NCBI RefSeq assembly: GCF_020400655.1
Contig: NZ_JAINRC010000025.1
Span: 1-64,000, forward strand
Reading direction: 5' to 3'
Origin: Streptomyces spinosus
GTDB taxonomy: Bacteria > Actinomycetota > Actinomycetes > Streptomycetales > Streptomycetaceae
Length of the DNA stretch: 64,000 bases
In this document: positions 49,254 to 57,349 of the stretch, one piece after another
How the letters are laid out: each line of letters begins with the position of its first letter
How positions within the stretch are numbered: the stretch's first letter is position 1
The notes under the pieces: model-generated
What the model was told of the DNA's origin: nothing
Seen by the model: only the letters and a program-made list of their open reading frames with translations
The model's database searches: none
Position numbers and translations under genes: made by a program

Positions 49254-49892
49254 TCACAGGTTGCTGAAGTCCGGGCCCTTGGTGCGGGTCCGCTTGATCT
49301 CGTAGAAGCCCGGGACCGAGGCCACGGCGATCGTGCCGTCCCACAGGCGGGCCGCCTCCTCGCCCTTGGGGGCGGGGGTGACGACCGGGCCGAAGAAGGC
49401 GATCTGCTCGCCGTCGGGGCCGGGCACCGCGATGACCGGGGTGCCGACGTCCTGGCCGACCTTCTCGATGCCCTCCTTGTGGGAGGCGCGCAGCTCGGGC
49501 TCGTACGGGGTGGAGTCCCAGTGGTCCATGAGGGACTCGGGCAGCCCGACGTCCTTCAGCGCGGCGGCCACGGCCGGCTTCTCCGGACCCTCGCCCTGGT
49601 TGTGGATGCGGGTGCCGAGCGCGGTGTAGAGGTCGCCGAGCACCTCCGCGCCGTGCTCCTGCTGGGCCGCGATGACGACGCGGACCGGTCCCCACGCCTT
49701 GGTCGCGAGCATCTCGCGGTACTCCTCGGGCAGCTCGTCGAGCCGGTTCTCGTTGAGCACGGCGAGGCTCATCACATGCCAGCGGACCTCGATGTCCCGT
49801 ACCTTCTCCACCTCCAGCACCCAGCGGGAGGTCATCCAGGCCCAGGGGCACAGCGGGTCGAACCAGAAGTCGACGGGGGTCTTGTCCGACAT
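49254..49892 (-). CDS. DsbA-family oxidoreductase, mycothiol-dependent nitroreductase (Rv2466c-like)
   Basis: A 212-residue thioredoxin-fold protein: DFWFDPLCPWAWMTSRWVLE, MSLAVLNENR, RIHNQGEGPEKPAV, DVGTPVIAV and the C-terminal YEIKRTRTKGP match the Rv2466c family. In the mycobacterial enzyme the active site is CPWC; here the second cysteine is Ala (CPWA), leaving one redox cysteine. Start ATG 49892 with GAGGAG upstream. It is convergent with sodF. Confidence 0.9.
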   Translation of the reverse strand: MSDKTPVDFWFDPLCPWAWMTSRWVLEVEKVRDIEVRWHVMSLAVLNENRLDELPEEYREMLATKAWGPVRVVIAAQQEHGAEVLGDLYTALGTRIHNQGEGPEKPAVAAALKDVGLPESLMDHWDSTPYEPELRASHKEGIEKVGQDVGTPVIAVPGPDGEQIAFFGPVVTPAPKGEEAARLWDGTIAVASVPGFYEIKRTRTKGPDFSNL

Positions 49893-50030
49893 GTCTCTCC
49901 TCGTGGGGAACGCCTTTTCCGTGGAAACGCGGCCGCCGGCTGTGCCATTCCCCGTCACCGCTGTCAGGAGCACATGGCAGGATCGGTGCTGTTCGGCCGC
50001 CATACACGCGATCACGAGGGAGTGCCGTCC

Positions 50031-52610
50031 GTGCCCGGTGAGAATCTGTCCCGCGACGAGGCCCGGGAGCGGGCCGCCCTGCTGTCCGTCGACGGCTACG
50101 AGGTGTCCCTGGACCTGCGGTCCGCCGTCGGCGAGGCGGGCGGCGAGCCGCGCACGTTCCGCTCGGTGACCACCATCCGCTTCCGCTGCAACGAGCCGGG
50201 GGCGTCCAGCTTCGCCGACCTGGTCGCGCCGGGCGTGACGTCCGTGTCGCTCAACGGGCGGGACCTGGACCCGGGCGAGGTGTTCGACGGCTCCCGGATC
50301 CTGCTGGAGGACCTGGCCGCGGAGAACGAGCTGGTGGTGGACGCCCAGTGCGCCTACTCCCGCACCGGCGAGGGCCTGCACCGCTTCGTCGACCCCGAGG
50401 ACGGCGAGGTGTACCTGTACACGCAGTACGAGCCGGCCGACGCCCGCCGGGTGTTCGCGAACTTCGAGCAGCCGGACCTGAAGGCGCCGTACCGCTTCGA
50501 GGTGCGGGCGCCGGAGGGCTGGACGGTGTGGAGCAACGGCGCAGGTGAACTCGCCGACGGGGTCTGGCGGTTCGCGGAGACGAAGCCGATCTCGACGTAC
50601 ATCACGTGCGTGGTGGCGGGCCCGTACCACTACGTGACGGACTCCTACACCCGGACCTTCGAGGACGGCACGAAGCTGGAGATCCCGCTCGGCGCGATGT
50701 GCCGCAAGGGCCTGGCGCCGCACTTCGACGCGGACGACGTGTTCCTGGTGACCAAGCAGGGCCTGGACTTCTTCCACGACCACTTCGACTACCCGTACCC
50801 GTTCGGGAAGTACGACCAGGCGTTCGTGCCGGAGTACAACCTGGGCGCGATGGAGAACCCGGGCCTGGTGACCTTCCGCGAGGAGTACATCTTCCGCGGC
50901 AAGGTGACGCAGGCGTCGTACGAGGCGCGGGCCAACGTCATCCTGCACGAGATGGCGCACATGTGGTTCGGCGACCTGGTCACCATGGAGTGGTGGGACG
51001 ACCTGTGGCTGAAGGAGTCCTTCGCGGACTTCATGGGCACGTTCGCCAACGTGGGCGCGACCCGCTTCAAGGACGCGTGGACCACCTTCGCCAACCGCCG
51101 CAAGGCCTGGGCGTACCGCGCCGACCAGCTGCCGTCCACGCACCCGATCACGGCGGACATCCGCGACCTGGAGGACGCCAAGCTGAACTTCGACGGCATC
51201 ACCTACGCCAAGGGCGCCTCGGTGCTCAAGCAGCTGGTGGCGTACGTCGGCCAGGACGCGTTCCTGGAGGGCTCCCGGCGCTACTTCAAGCGGAACGCCT
51301 ACGGCAACACGCGCCTCGGCGACCTGCTGTCGGTGCTCGCGGAGACCAGCGGCCGGGACATGACGGCGTGGGCGGCCTCGTGGCTCCAGACGGCCGGGGT
51401 CAACACGCTGACCCCGCAGGTGCTGCTGGACACCGAGGGCGGCCGGATCGCCGAGCTGGCGATCCTCCAGGAGGCCCCGGAGTCGCACCCGGAGCTGCGC
51501 CCGCACCGGATCGCGGTGGGCCTGTACCGGCGTACGCCCGGGGGCACGCTGGAGCGGTACGCGCGCGTGGAGACGGACGTGCACGAGCCGCGCACCGTCG
51601 TGGCGGAGCTGGCGGGCACCGAGGCGCCGGAGCTGGTGCTCGTCAACGACGACGACCTGACCTACTGCAAGGTCCGGTTCGACGAGACCTCGCTGACGAC
51701 GCTGCGGACGCACCTGGGCGCGCTCACCGATCCGCTGGCCCGCGCGCTGTGCTGGTCGGCGCTGTGGAACCTGACCCGGGACGCCCTGCTGCCGGCGCGG
51801 GACTTCATCGAACTGGTGCTGCGCTTCGCGGGCCGCGAGTCCGACATCGGGGTGCTCCAGATGCTGCACGCCTGGGCGAACGCCGCGCTGACCCACTACG
51901 CGGCGCCGGAGTGGCGGGAGACCGGCGGGGAGCTGCTGGCCGAGGGGGCGCTGCGGGAGCTGCGGGAGGCGGAGCCGGGCAGCGAGCACCAGCTCGCGTG
52001 GGCGCGGTTCTTCGCGTCGGTGGCGTCCGCCGAGCCGGACCTGAGGCTGCTGACGGACCTGCTGGACGGCACGGTCGAGATCGAGGGGCTGGAGGTGGAC
52101 CAGGAGCTGCGCTGGGCGTTCCTGGAGCCGCTGGCCGCGCACGGGGCGGCGGACGAGTCGGTGCTGGCGGCGGAGCTGGCCCGGGACGACACGGCGTCCG
52201 GCAAGCGGCACCAGGTGCGCTGTCTGGCCGCGCGGCCCTCGGCGTCGGTCAAGGCGCAGGCGTGGGCGCAGGTGGTGGAGTCCGACGCGCTGTCGAACGC
52301 GCTGGTGGAGGCGACCATCTCGGGCTTCCAGCAGCCCTCGCAGCGGGAGCTGACGGCACCGTACGCGCAGCTGTACTTCGCGGCGGTCGAGCGGGTGTGG
52401 CGGGAGCGGTCGATCCAGATCGGCATGGACGTGGTGCGGGGTCTGTTCCCGGCGTACCAGGACCGGCCGGAGACGCTGGACGCGACGGACGCGTGGCTGG
52501 AGGCGCACCGGGACGCGGCGCCGGCGCTGCGCCGGCTGGTGCTGGAGGCGCGCGACGACCTGGCGCGGGCGCTGCGCGCGCAGGAGTGCGACGCCGCGGC
52601 CGGCCGGTGA
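50031..52610 (+). CDS. pepN: Aminopeptidase N (M1 family zinc metalloprotease)
   Basis: An 859-residue enzyme. GAMEN exopeptidase motif at 272-276, zinc site HEMAH at 306-310 with the third ligand E329 (WLKESFADF), and the ERAP-like C-terminal helical domain. GTG 50031 begins PGENLSRDEARERAALLSVD, which agrees with the S. lividans PepN N-terminus as I recall it, and GAGGGAG lies about ten bases upstream. It removes N-terminal residues from peptides in the cytosol. A terminator follows. Confidence 0.97.
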   Translation: MPGENLSRDEARERAALLSVDGYEVSLDLRSAVGEAGGEPRTFRSVTTIRFRCNEPGASSFADLVAPGVTSVSLNGRDLDPGEVFDGSRILLEDLAAENELVVDAQCAYSRTGEGLHRFVDPEDGEVYLYTQYEPADARRVFANFEQPDLKAPYRFEVRAPEGWTVWSNGAGELADGVWRFAETKPISTYITCVVAGPYHYVTDSYTRTFEDGTKLEIPLGAMCRKGLAPHFDADDVFLVTKQGLDFFHDHFDYPYPFGKYDQAFVPEYNLGAMENPGLVTFREEYIFRGKVTQASYEARANVILHEMAHMWFGDLVTMEWWDDLWLKESFADFMGTFANVGATRFKDAWTTFANRRKAWAYRADQLPSTHPITADIRDLEDAKLNFDGITYAKGASVLKQLVAYVGQDAFLEGSRRYFKRNAYGNTRLGDLLSVLAETSGRDMTAWAASWLQTAGVNTLTPQVLLDTEGGRIAELAILQEAPESHPELRPHRIAVGLYRRTPGGTLERYARVETDVHEPRTVVAELAGTEAPELVLVNDDDLTYCKVRFDETSLTTLRTHLGALTDPLARALCWSALWNLTRDALLPARDFIELVLRFAGRESDIGVLQMLHAWANAALTHYAAPEWRETGGELLAEGALRELREAEPGSEHQLAWARFFASVASAEPDLRLLTDLLDGTVEIEGLEVDQELRWAFLEPLAAHGAADESVLAAELARDDTASGKRHQVRCLAARPSASVKAQAWAQVVESDALSNALVEATISGFQQPSQRELTAPYAQLYFAAVERVWRERSIQIGMDVVRGLFPAYQDRPETLDATDAWLEAHRDAAPALRRLVLEARDDLARALRAQECDAAAGR

Positions 52611-52669
52611 GCATTGGCCTGAGCCTGCCCGGCCGGTGACCGTTACGAAATTCGGGCAAACACAGCCGT

Positions 52670-52703
52670 AACCCCTGGTCCACACCCGATCGGACCAGGG
52701 GTT
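52670..52703 (+). terminator. pepN terminator
   Basis: A 12-bp stem AACCCCTGGTCC / GGACCAGGGGTT with a 10-base loop, then TTGCTT. Confidence 0.85.
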
Positions 52704-52771
52704 TTGCTTCCCTACTCGGCATCCGAACACCTGACCTTTAGTCCCGTCTTGTCCGCATTTCTCGACGGGCG

Positions 52772-52787
52772 TGTAACAGCGGTTACA
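52772..52787. promoter_or_regulatory. Inverted repeat upstream of the AbiEi/Vsr-like gene
   Basis: TGTAAC-AGCG-GTTACA, a 6-bp perfect dyad 30 bases before the start codon, in a short intergenic gap; a candidate operator for an unknown repressor. Confidence 0.4.
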
Positions 52788-52817
52788 GCCCGCACCGGGC
52801 GCGGGAATGCCGAGGCC

Positions 52818-53879
52818 ATGACCCACAACACCCCGCTCTCCCCCCGCCCCCTGCGTCACCTCTCCGACGTCCACCGCCGCGTCCTGACGGCCGCCCAGCT
52901 GCGCGCCCACGGCGTGCCGACGGCCGAGCAGACCGAGCAGTGCCGGCCCGGCGGCCCCTGGCGGGAGCTCCTCCCGCACGTGATCCTGCTGCACCCCGGC
53001 CCGCCCACCGGCGAGGAGCGGCTGCACGGGGCCCTGCTGTACGCGGCCCGCGCGACGGAGCCGGGCGTCCCGGTCCAGCCGACGGCCGGGAGCCCGCACC
53101 GGCCGCAGTACCAGGAGGCGGTGCTCACCGGACTGGCGGCGCTGACCCTGCACGGCTTCTCGTCCACCCCGGCGCTGACCGCCCTGGACCACGTGGACGT
53201 CCTGGTCCCGCGCCAGCGCCGGCTGCGCTCCGCGCGCTACGTCCGCGTCCTGCGCACCTCCGACCTGCCCGTCCCGCAGACGGTGACCGGTCTGCCGGTG
53301 GCGCCGGTGCCCCGGGCGCTGGCGGACGCGGTGGCGGAGCTGACGGACGCGGAGGCGGTACGGCGGCTGCTGACCGAGGCGGTGCGCGGCGGTCACTGCG
53401 AACCCGCGGCGGTCGTCCGGGAGCTGACCCTCGCCAAGCTGCTGAACCGCCCGCACGTGGTGGACGCCGTGGACGCGCTGCTCGCGGAGGGCCGCTCGAT
53501 CGCCGAGGACCGCCTGTACCGGATGGTCCGCGAGTACGGCCTGCCCGACCCGGTCTGGAACGTGGACCTGCGCCTGCCCGGCGGCCCGCACCTGGGCGGC
53601 CTGGACGCCTACTGGCCGGGCCAGGCCGTCGCCGTCGAACTCGACACCCGCGCGCCCCGGCAGGGCCGTCGCCAGGGCCAGGGGCAGGAGGACGACGCGC
53701 TGTGGTCCGAGTACGCCCGCAAGCGCGAGCACCTCGAACGCCTCGGCATCACGGTCGTGTACATCACGCCGAGGAAGCTGCGGGACTCCCTGGAGCAGCA
53801 GGCCGCAGTGGTGCGGACGGCGCTGATGGCGTCCGGGGACCGGGACCCGGCGGCGTACGTCGTGGTGCTGCCCCGCTAG
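52818..53879 (+). CDS. AbiEi-like winged-helix protein with C-terminal Vsr/DUF559-like nuclease fold
   Basis: A 353-residue protein. The N-terminal part (VHRRVLTAAQLRAHGVPTAE to GPWRELLPHVILLHPGPPTG) resembles the helix-turn-helix region of AbiEi-type antitoxin proteins, where a promoter-recognition-like domain precedes an effector half. The middle holds TGLAALTLHGFSSTPALTAL. The C-terminus (PVWNVDLRLPGGPHLGGLDA, AVAVELDTRAPR, then YARKREHLERLGITVVYITP) follows the Vsr/DUF559 beta-alpha-beta pattern with acidic D and E residues. Many actinobacterial genomes carry orphans of this kind without a paired toxin; role unknown. The domain call is by eye. Confidence 0.65.
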   Translation: MTHNTPLSPRPLRHLSDVHRRVLTAAQLRAHGVPTAEQTEQCRPGGPWRELLPHVILLHPGPPTGEERLHGALLYAARATEPGVPVQPTAGSPHRPQYQEAVLTGLAALTLHGFSSTPALTALDHVDVLVPRQRRLRSARYVRVLRTSDLPVPQTVTGLPVAPVPRALADAVAELTDAEAVRRLLTEAVRGGHCEPAAVVRELTLAKLLNRPHVVDAVDALLAEGRSIAEDRLYRMVREYGLPDPVWNVDLRLPGGPHLGGLDAYWPGQAVAVELDTRAPRQGRRQGQGQEDDALWSEYARKREHLERLGITVVYITPRKLRDSLEQQAAVVRTALMASGDRDPAAYVVVLPR

Positions 53880-53986
53880 CGGGGGCCGCCCGCTCCTCCA
53901 GTTTTCCTGCGCCGTACGGGTGAGGCGTCACCGCAACGGACGAGCAGGGCGGGCGGGGCGGGGGCGGGCCACGGTAGAGGAGAGTC

Positions 53987-54796
53987 ATGAGACACCCCCG
54001 AATAGCGGCAGGCGCGTGCTCCCTCCTCCTCGCGGCCGCGTGCGCGTTCGCCGACCCCGCGACGGCACAGGTGGCGCCGCGCACCGTGACCGGTGGCTAC
54101 GTGGCCCTCGGCGACTCCTACTCCTCCGGTGCCGGAGCCGGCGACTACCTGGACTCCGGCAAGGAGTGCAAGCGCAGCAGCCGGGCCTTTCCCGTGCTGT
54201 GGGCCGAGGCCCACGCGCCGGCCTCCTTCACCTTCGCCGCGTGCAACGGCGCCGGCGCCGACGACGTCCTGGCCGACCAGCTCGGCCACCTCAGCCCCCG
54301 CACCGGGCTGGTCACGCTCACCGTCGGCGGCAGCGACACCGGCTTCGTCTCCGTCATCGCGAAGTGCGCGCTGGGCGGTACGGACGGGTGCCTGTCCGCC
54401 GTCTCCCGGGCCCGCACCACGATGGACGGGTCCCTCGCGAGCAGCCTCGACCGGCTCTACTCGGCCATCCGGGACCGGGCCCCCGCCGCCCGGGTCGTGG
54501 TGCTCGGCTACCCGCACCTGTACCACCTCCAGGGCGCCTGCGCGCTGGGCCTGCCGGACGGCGAACGCGCCACGCTGAACGACGCCGTGGACCACCTCAA
54601 CGCCGTGATCGCCCGGCGCGCCACCGCCCACGGGTTCGTCTTCGCCGACGTCACCGCCGCCTTCGCCGGGCACGAGATCTGCTCGTCGCGGCCGTGGCTG
54701 CACGGGGTCGACGTGCTGGCGATCACCGAGTCCTACCACCCGACGGCACCGGGACAGTCCCTCGGCTACCTCCCGGTGCTCAGCCGGGTGTCGTGA
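53987..54796 (+). CDS. Secreted SGNH/GDSL lipase
   Basis: A 269-residue protein. Signal peptide (MRHPRIAAGACSLLLAAACA, cleavage near residue 28), then the SGNH pattern: GDSYSSG with Ser44, block II Gly in CNGAG, and the C-terminal His251 in SYHPTAPGQ. It resembles the S. rimosus GDSL lipase in length and layout. Block III reads GGSDTGF instead of GGNDxGF, so the oxyanion Asn is Ser116. Cys61/86, 127/135 and 185/232 could form three disulfides. The product would hydrolyse esters outside the cell. Confidence 0.9.
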   Translation: MRHPRIAAGACSLLLAAACAFADPATAQVAPRTVTGGYVALGDSYSSGAGAGDYLDSGKECKRSSRAFPVLWAEAHAPASFTFAACNGAGADDVLADQLGHLSPRTGLVTLTVGGSDTGFVSVIAKCALGGTDGCLSAVSRARTTMDGSLASSLDRLYSAIRDRAPAARVVVLGYPHLYHLQGACALGLPDGERATLNDAVDHLNAVIARRATAHGFVFADVTAAFAGHEICSSRPWLHGVDVLAITESYHPTAPGQSLGYLPVLSRVS

Positions 54797-54800
54797 CCCG

Positions 54801-56042
54801 CTACAGCGGCTCGGGCAGCCGCGAGGCCGCCGTGTGCACGCCGTCGAGCAGGGCCGCGTACGCCGCGATCATGCGCGTGCGGCTGAAGCGTTCGCGGCTC
54901 GCCAACAGCGCCGGGGCCAGTGCGGCGCGGTCGGCGACCGCCGCCGACCAGGCCGACGCGATGGCCTCGGGGTCCTGCGGGGTCACGAACCCGTGGCCCC
55001 GGACGATCCGCGCGCTGTCGCCCACGTCCGTGGTGACCGGGACCGCGCCGCACATCATGCCCTCGATCAGGCACAGCGGCGCCGCCTCCCCGGAGGCGGA
55101 GGTGAGGGCGACGACGTCGGAGGCGGCGTACACGGTCTCCATGTCCCGGCGCACGCCGAGCAGCCGCACCCGCTGCGCGAGGTGCCGGTCCGTGCCGAAC
55201 GCGACCTCGAGGTCGGCCCACAGCGCCGGGTTGGTGTCCGTCATGCCCGCACCGCACATCAGGACGTGCCCCTCGGGCTCGCGGGCGAGCCAGGCGCGGG
55301 CGGCGCGCAGGAACAGCGGGACGTTCTTCATCGCGGCGTAGCGGGCCGCGAAGACGGTCACCGGTGCCGGGGCCGGGATGTCCAGGGCGGCGCGGAACGC
55401 CGTCCGGGCGGCCGGGTCCGGGCGGAAGCGGAGCAGGTCCACCCCGTTGGGGATGACGTGCAGCAGCTCGCGCGGGATGCCGGCCGCCGCGTAGGCGTCC
55501 CGCGTGGACTCGGCGCAGCACACGCAGGCCACCACGGTGCCGTCGGCGATCGCGGCCCTCAGCTCGGCCAGCGCCGGACCCTGGTTCTCCGGGTCGGAGC
55601 GGTGCAGGCAGACCACGACCGGGCGGCGGGGCAGCCCGGCCTGGTTCAGCAGCGCCAGCGGCTGCTCCTTCAGCGACAGGATCACGTCCGCCGCGGCCAT
55701 GGACCGCGCGGTTTCGGCCAGCTCGGGCCCGCTGAAAACGTTCGCCGCGACCGTGCCGTCCACCAGCCCCGCGGAACGCCCGAGCGAGGTGACGCCGACC
55801 CCGCCCGCGGTCAGGGCCCGGTAGCAGGCGTCGTCCTCCATGCGCTGCCGGGTGGCCTCGCGGTGGACCTCGCCGTGGATGCTGAGTACCTGGTGGGACT
55901 GGCCGCCCTCGGCCAGTCCCAGAACGACGTCGGAGTGCACGATCCGGGCCCCTCCGGAGAAGAAGCCCTCGTAGACCGACAGCACACGCAGTCCGTGCCT
56001 CGCGCGCACACGACCACCCGCCTTGCACATGAATCGAGCCAT
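54801..56042 (-). CDS. Glycosyltransferase family 4 protein
   Basis: A 413-residue GT-B enzyme. The N-terminal domain has LRVLSVYEGFFSGGARIVHS and the C-terminal domain has VIPNGVDLLRFRPDP, VTVFAARYAAMKNVPLFLRA and the E-x7-E-like motif in SASGEAAPLCLIEGMMCGAV. Soluble; sugar donor and acceptor unknown. ATG 56042 was taken; ATG 56027 (MCKAGGRV) is an alternative. Its 3' end is four bases from the end of the lipase gene on the other strand. Confidence 0.9.
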   Translation of the reverse strand: MARFMCKAGGRVRARHGLRVLSVYEGFFSGGARIVHSDVVLGLAEGGQSHQVLSIHGEVHREATRQRMEDDACYRALTAGGVGVTSLGRSAGLVDGTVAANVFSGPELAETARSMAAADVILSLKEQPLALLNQAGLPRRPVVVCLHRSDPENQGPALAELRAAIADGTVVACVCCAESTRDAYAAAGIPRELLHVIPNGVDLLRFRPDPAARTAFRAALDIPAPAPVTVFAARYAAMKNVPLFLRAARAWLAREPEGHVLMCGAGMTDTNPALWADLEVAFGTDRHLAQRVRLLGVRRDMETVYAASDVVALTSASGEAAPLCLIEGMMCGAVPVTTDVGDSARIVRGHGFVTPQDPEAIASAWSAAVADRAALAPALLASRERFSRTRMIAAYAALLDGVHTAASRLPEPL

Positions 56043-56126
56043 CCCCGTGAACAGCGGGTTAGCCGATATGAGGCGGTACGGACATGGCGGGCGCGTTAAC
56101 GCGGAGCTACGCGGACGAAACGTTGG

Positions 56127-57254
56127 CTAACAGAACTCCTTCTCCAGCACGTCCACCGTGTCCCCGGCCCAGTCCCCGTTGAAGTTGACCGCCAGGGAGT
56201 GCCGGCCGTCCGCCGTCGACGCCGCCTCGGACACCGAGCCGTGGATGCCGCCGTCGTGGCCCCAGACACGGACGCCGCAGCTCAGCCGGGTGTTCATGAG
56301 GCCGAGTCCGTACCGGACGTGCGGGGCGTCGGCCTGCGTGGCCACGGTGGTCTCCATCTCCGTCAGCTGCCGGGCCGGGAGCAGCTCGCCGCCGAGCAGG
56401 GCGCCGTAGAAGCGGGACAGGTCGGCGGAGTCCGAGATCATCTCTCCGGCGGAGGAGGCCATGGACGGGTTGAGGTCCGTGACGTCGTACGCCGGGCCGC
56501 CGGGAACCTGGAAGGTCGAGTACGCCCTGCTGCTCGGCCGCGGCAGGGTGACCCGGGTGCCGGGCACGGAGGTCGCCCGCAGGCGCAGCGGGCCGATGAT
56601 CCGGCGGTCGATCTCGGTGGCGTACGACCGGCCCGTCACCTTCTCGATCACCATCCCGGCGAGGACGTAGTTGGTGTTGGAGTACCGCCAGGAGGTGCCC
56701 GGCTCGAAGTCCGGCGCGTGCCGCACGGCGAGGTCCACCAGGTACCGGGGGGTGAGGGTGTCGTAGCGGTGCCGGAAGAAGCCGTCCTTGGTGAAGTAGG
56801 CGGCGGCGAAGCCGGGGTCGGCGAGGTAGTCGTGGATGCCGCTGGTGTGGTTCAGCAGCTGCCGGACGGTGATCCGGCGGCCGTCGTTGCCGTGGCCGCT
56901 GACCACGCCGGGCAGCCACCGGTCCACCGGGTCGTCGAGCGAGAGACGGTCCTCCGCCTCCAGCTGGAGCAGGACGGTGGCGACGAAGGTCTTGGTGATT
57001 GTGGCGACGCGGAAGCGGTCGGCGGGCGAGCGCGGCTCGTCCGTGCGGGTGTCGCCCACGCCCGCGGTGGCGGACCAGACGCCGTGGCCGTCCCGCGCGG
57101 TGACGGTCGCGCCGGGGGCGCCGGCCTCGACCGCCGCCTCGACGGCCTCGCGGGTGCGTTCGTGCGGTGCGGGGCCGGCCGCGGCGGCCGGTCCCGCGAG
57201 GGCCGCCGCGAGGAGCAGGGCGGTGCCGCCCACCAGAGCTGTGCGTGCGCGCAT
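56127..57254 (-). CDS. Secreted serine-hydrolase-fold protein (R61 DD-peptidase-like) lacking the catalytic serine
   Basis: A 375-residue protein with signal peptide MRARTALVGGTALLLAAALA and a fold close to Streptomyces R61 D-Ala-D-Ala carboxypeptidase: LLNHTSGIHDYL, Y191-S-N193 (WRYSNTNYVLAGMVIEK), H333-D-G335 (GHDGGIHG) and a final EKEFC. At the SxxK position it reads ATITKTF: Thr85 occupies the nucleophile site, Lys88 is kept. The codon is ACA, unusual for this genome. It is either inactive, altered in function, or uses threonine. ATG 57254 with GGGGAAG upstream. Confidence 0.9.
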   Translation of the reverse strand: MRARTALVGGTALLLAAALAGPAAAAGPAPHERTREAVEAAVEAGAPGATVTARDGHGVWSATAGVGDTRTDEPRSPADRFRVATITKTFVATVLLQLEAEDRLSLDDPVDRWLPGVVSGHGNDGRRITVRQLLNHTSGIHDYLADPGFAAAYFTKDGFFRHRYDTLTPRYLVDLAVRHAPDFEPGTSWRYSNTNYVLAGMVIEKVTGRSYATEIDRRIIGPLRLRATSVPGTRVTLPRPSSRAYSTFQVPGGPAYDVTDLNPSMASSAGEMISDSADLSRFYGALLGGELLPARQLTEMETTVATQADAPHVRYGLGLMNTRLSCGVRVWGHDGGIHGSVSEAASTADGRHSLAVNFNGDWAGDTVDVLEKEFC

Positions 57255-57349
57255 GTCTTCCCCAACCTGTGGTGTGCCGGTGCGGTCGGGGGGAGGGACC
57301 CGCGGACGTTGTGCGAAGGTTGCCCCGGTGTACACCGGTTGAGTGAATA

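Noticed and set aside
49254..53732. Minus-strand open frame of 1492 codons through pepN
   Set aside because: Only the last 212 codons (DsbA-like protein) are real; the rest is the antisense shadow of pepN, with Arg/Val/Leu-rich low-information translation.
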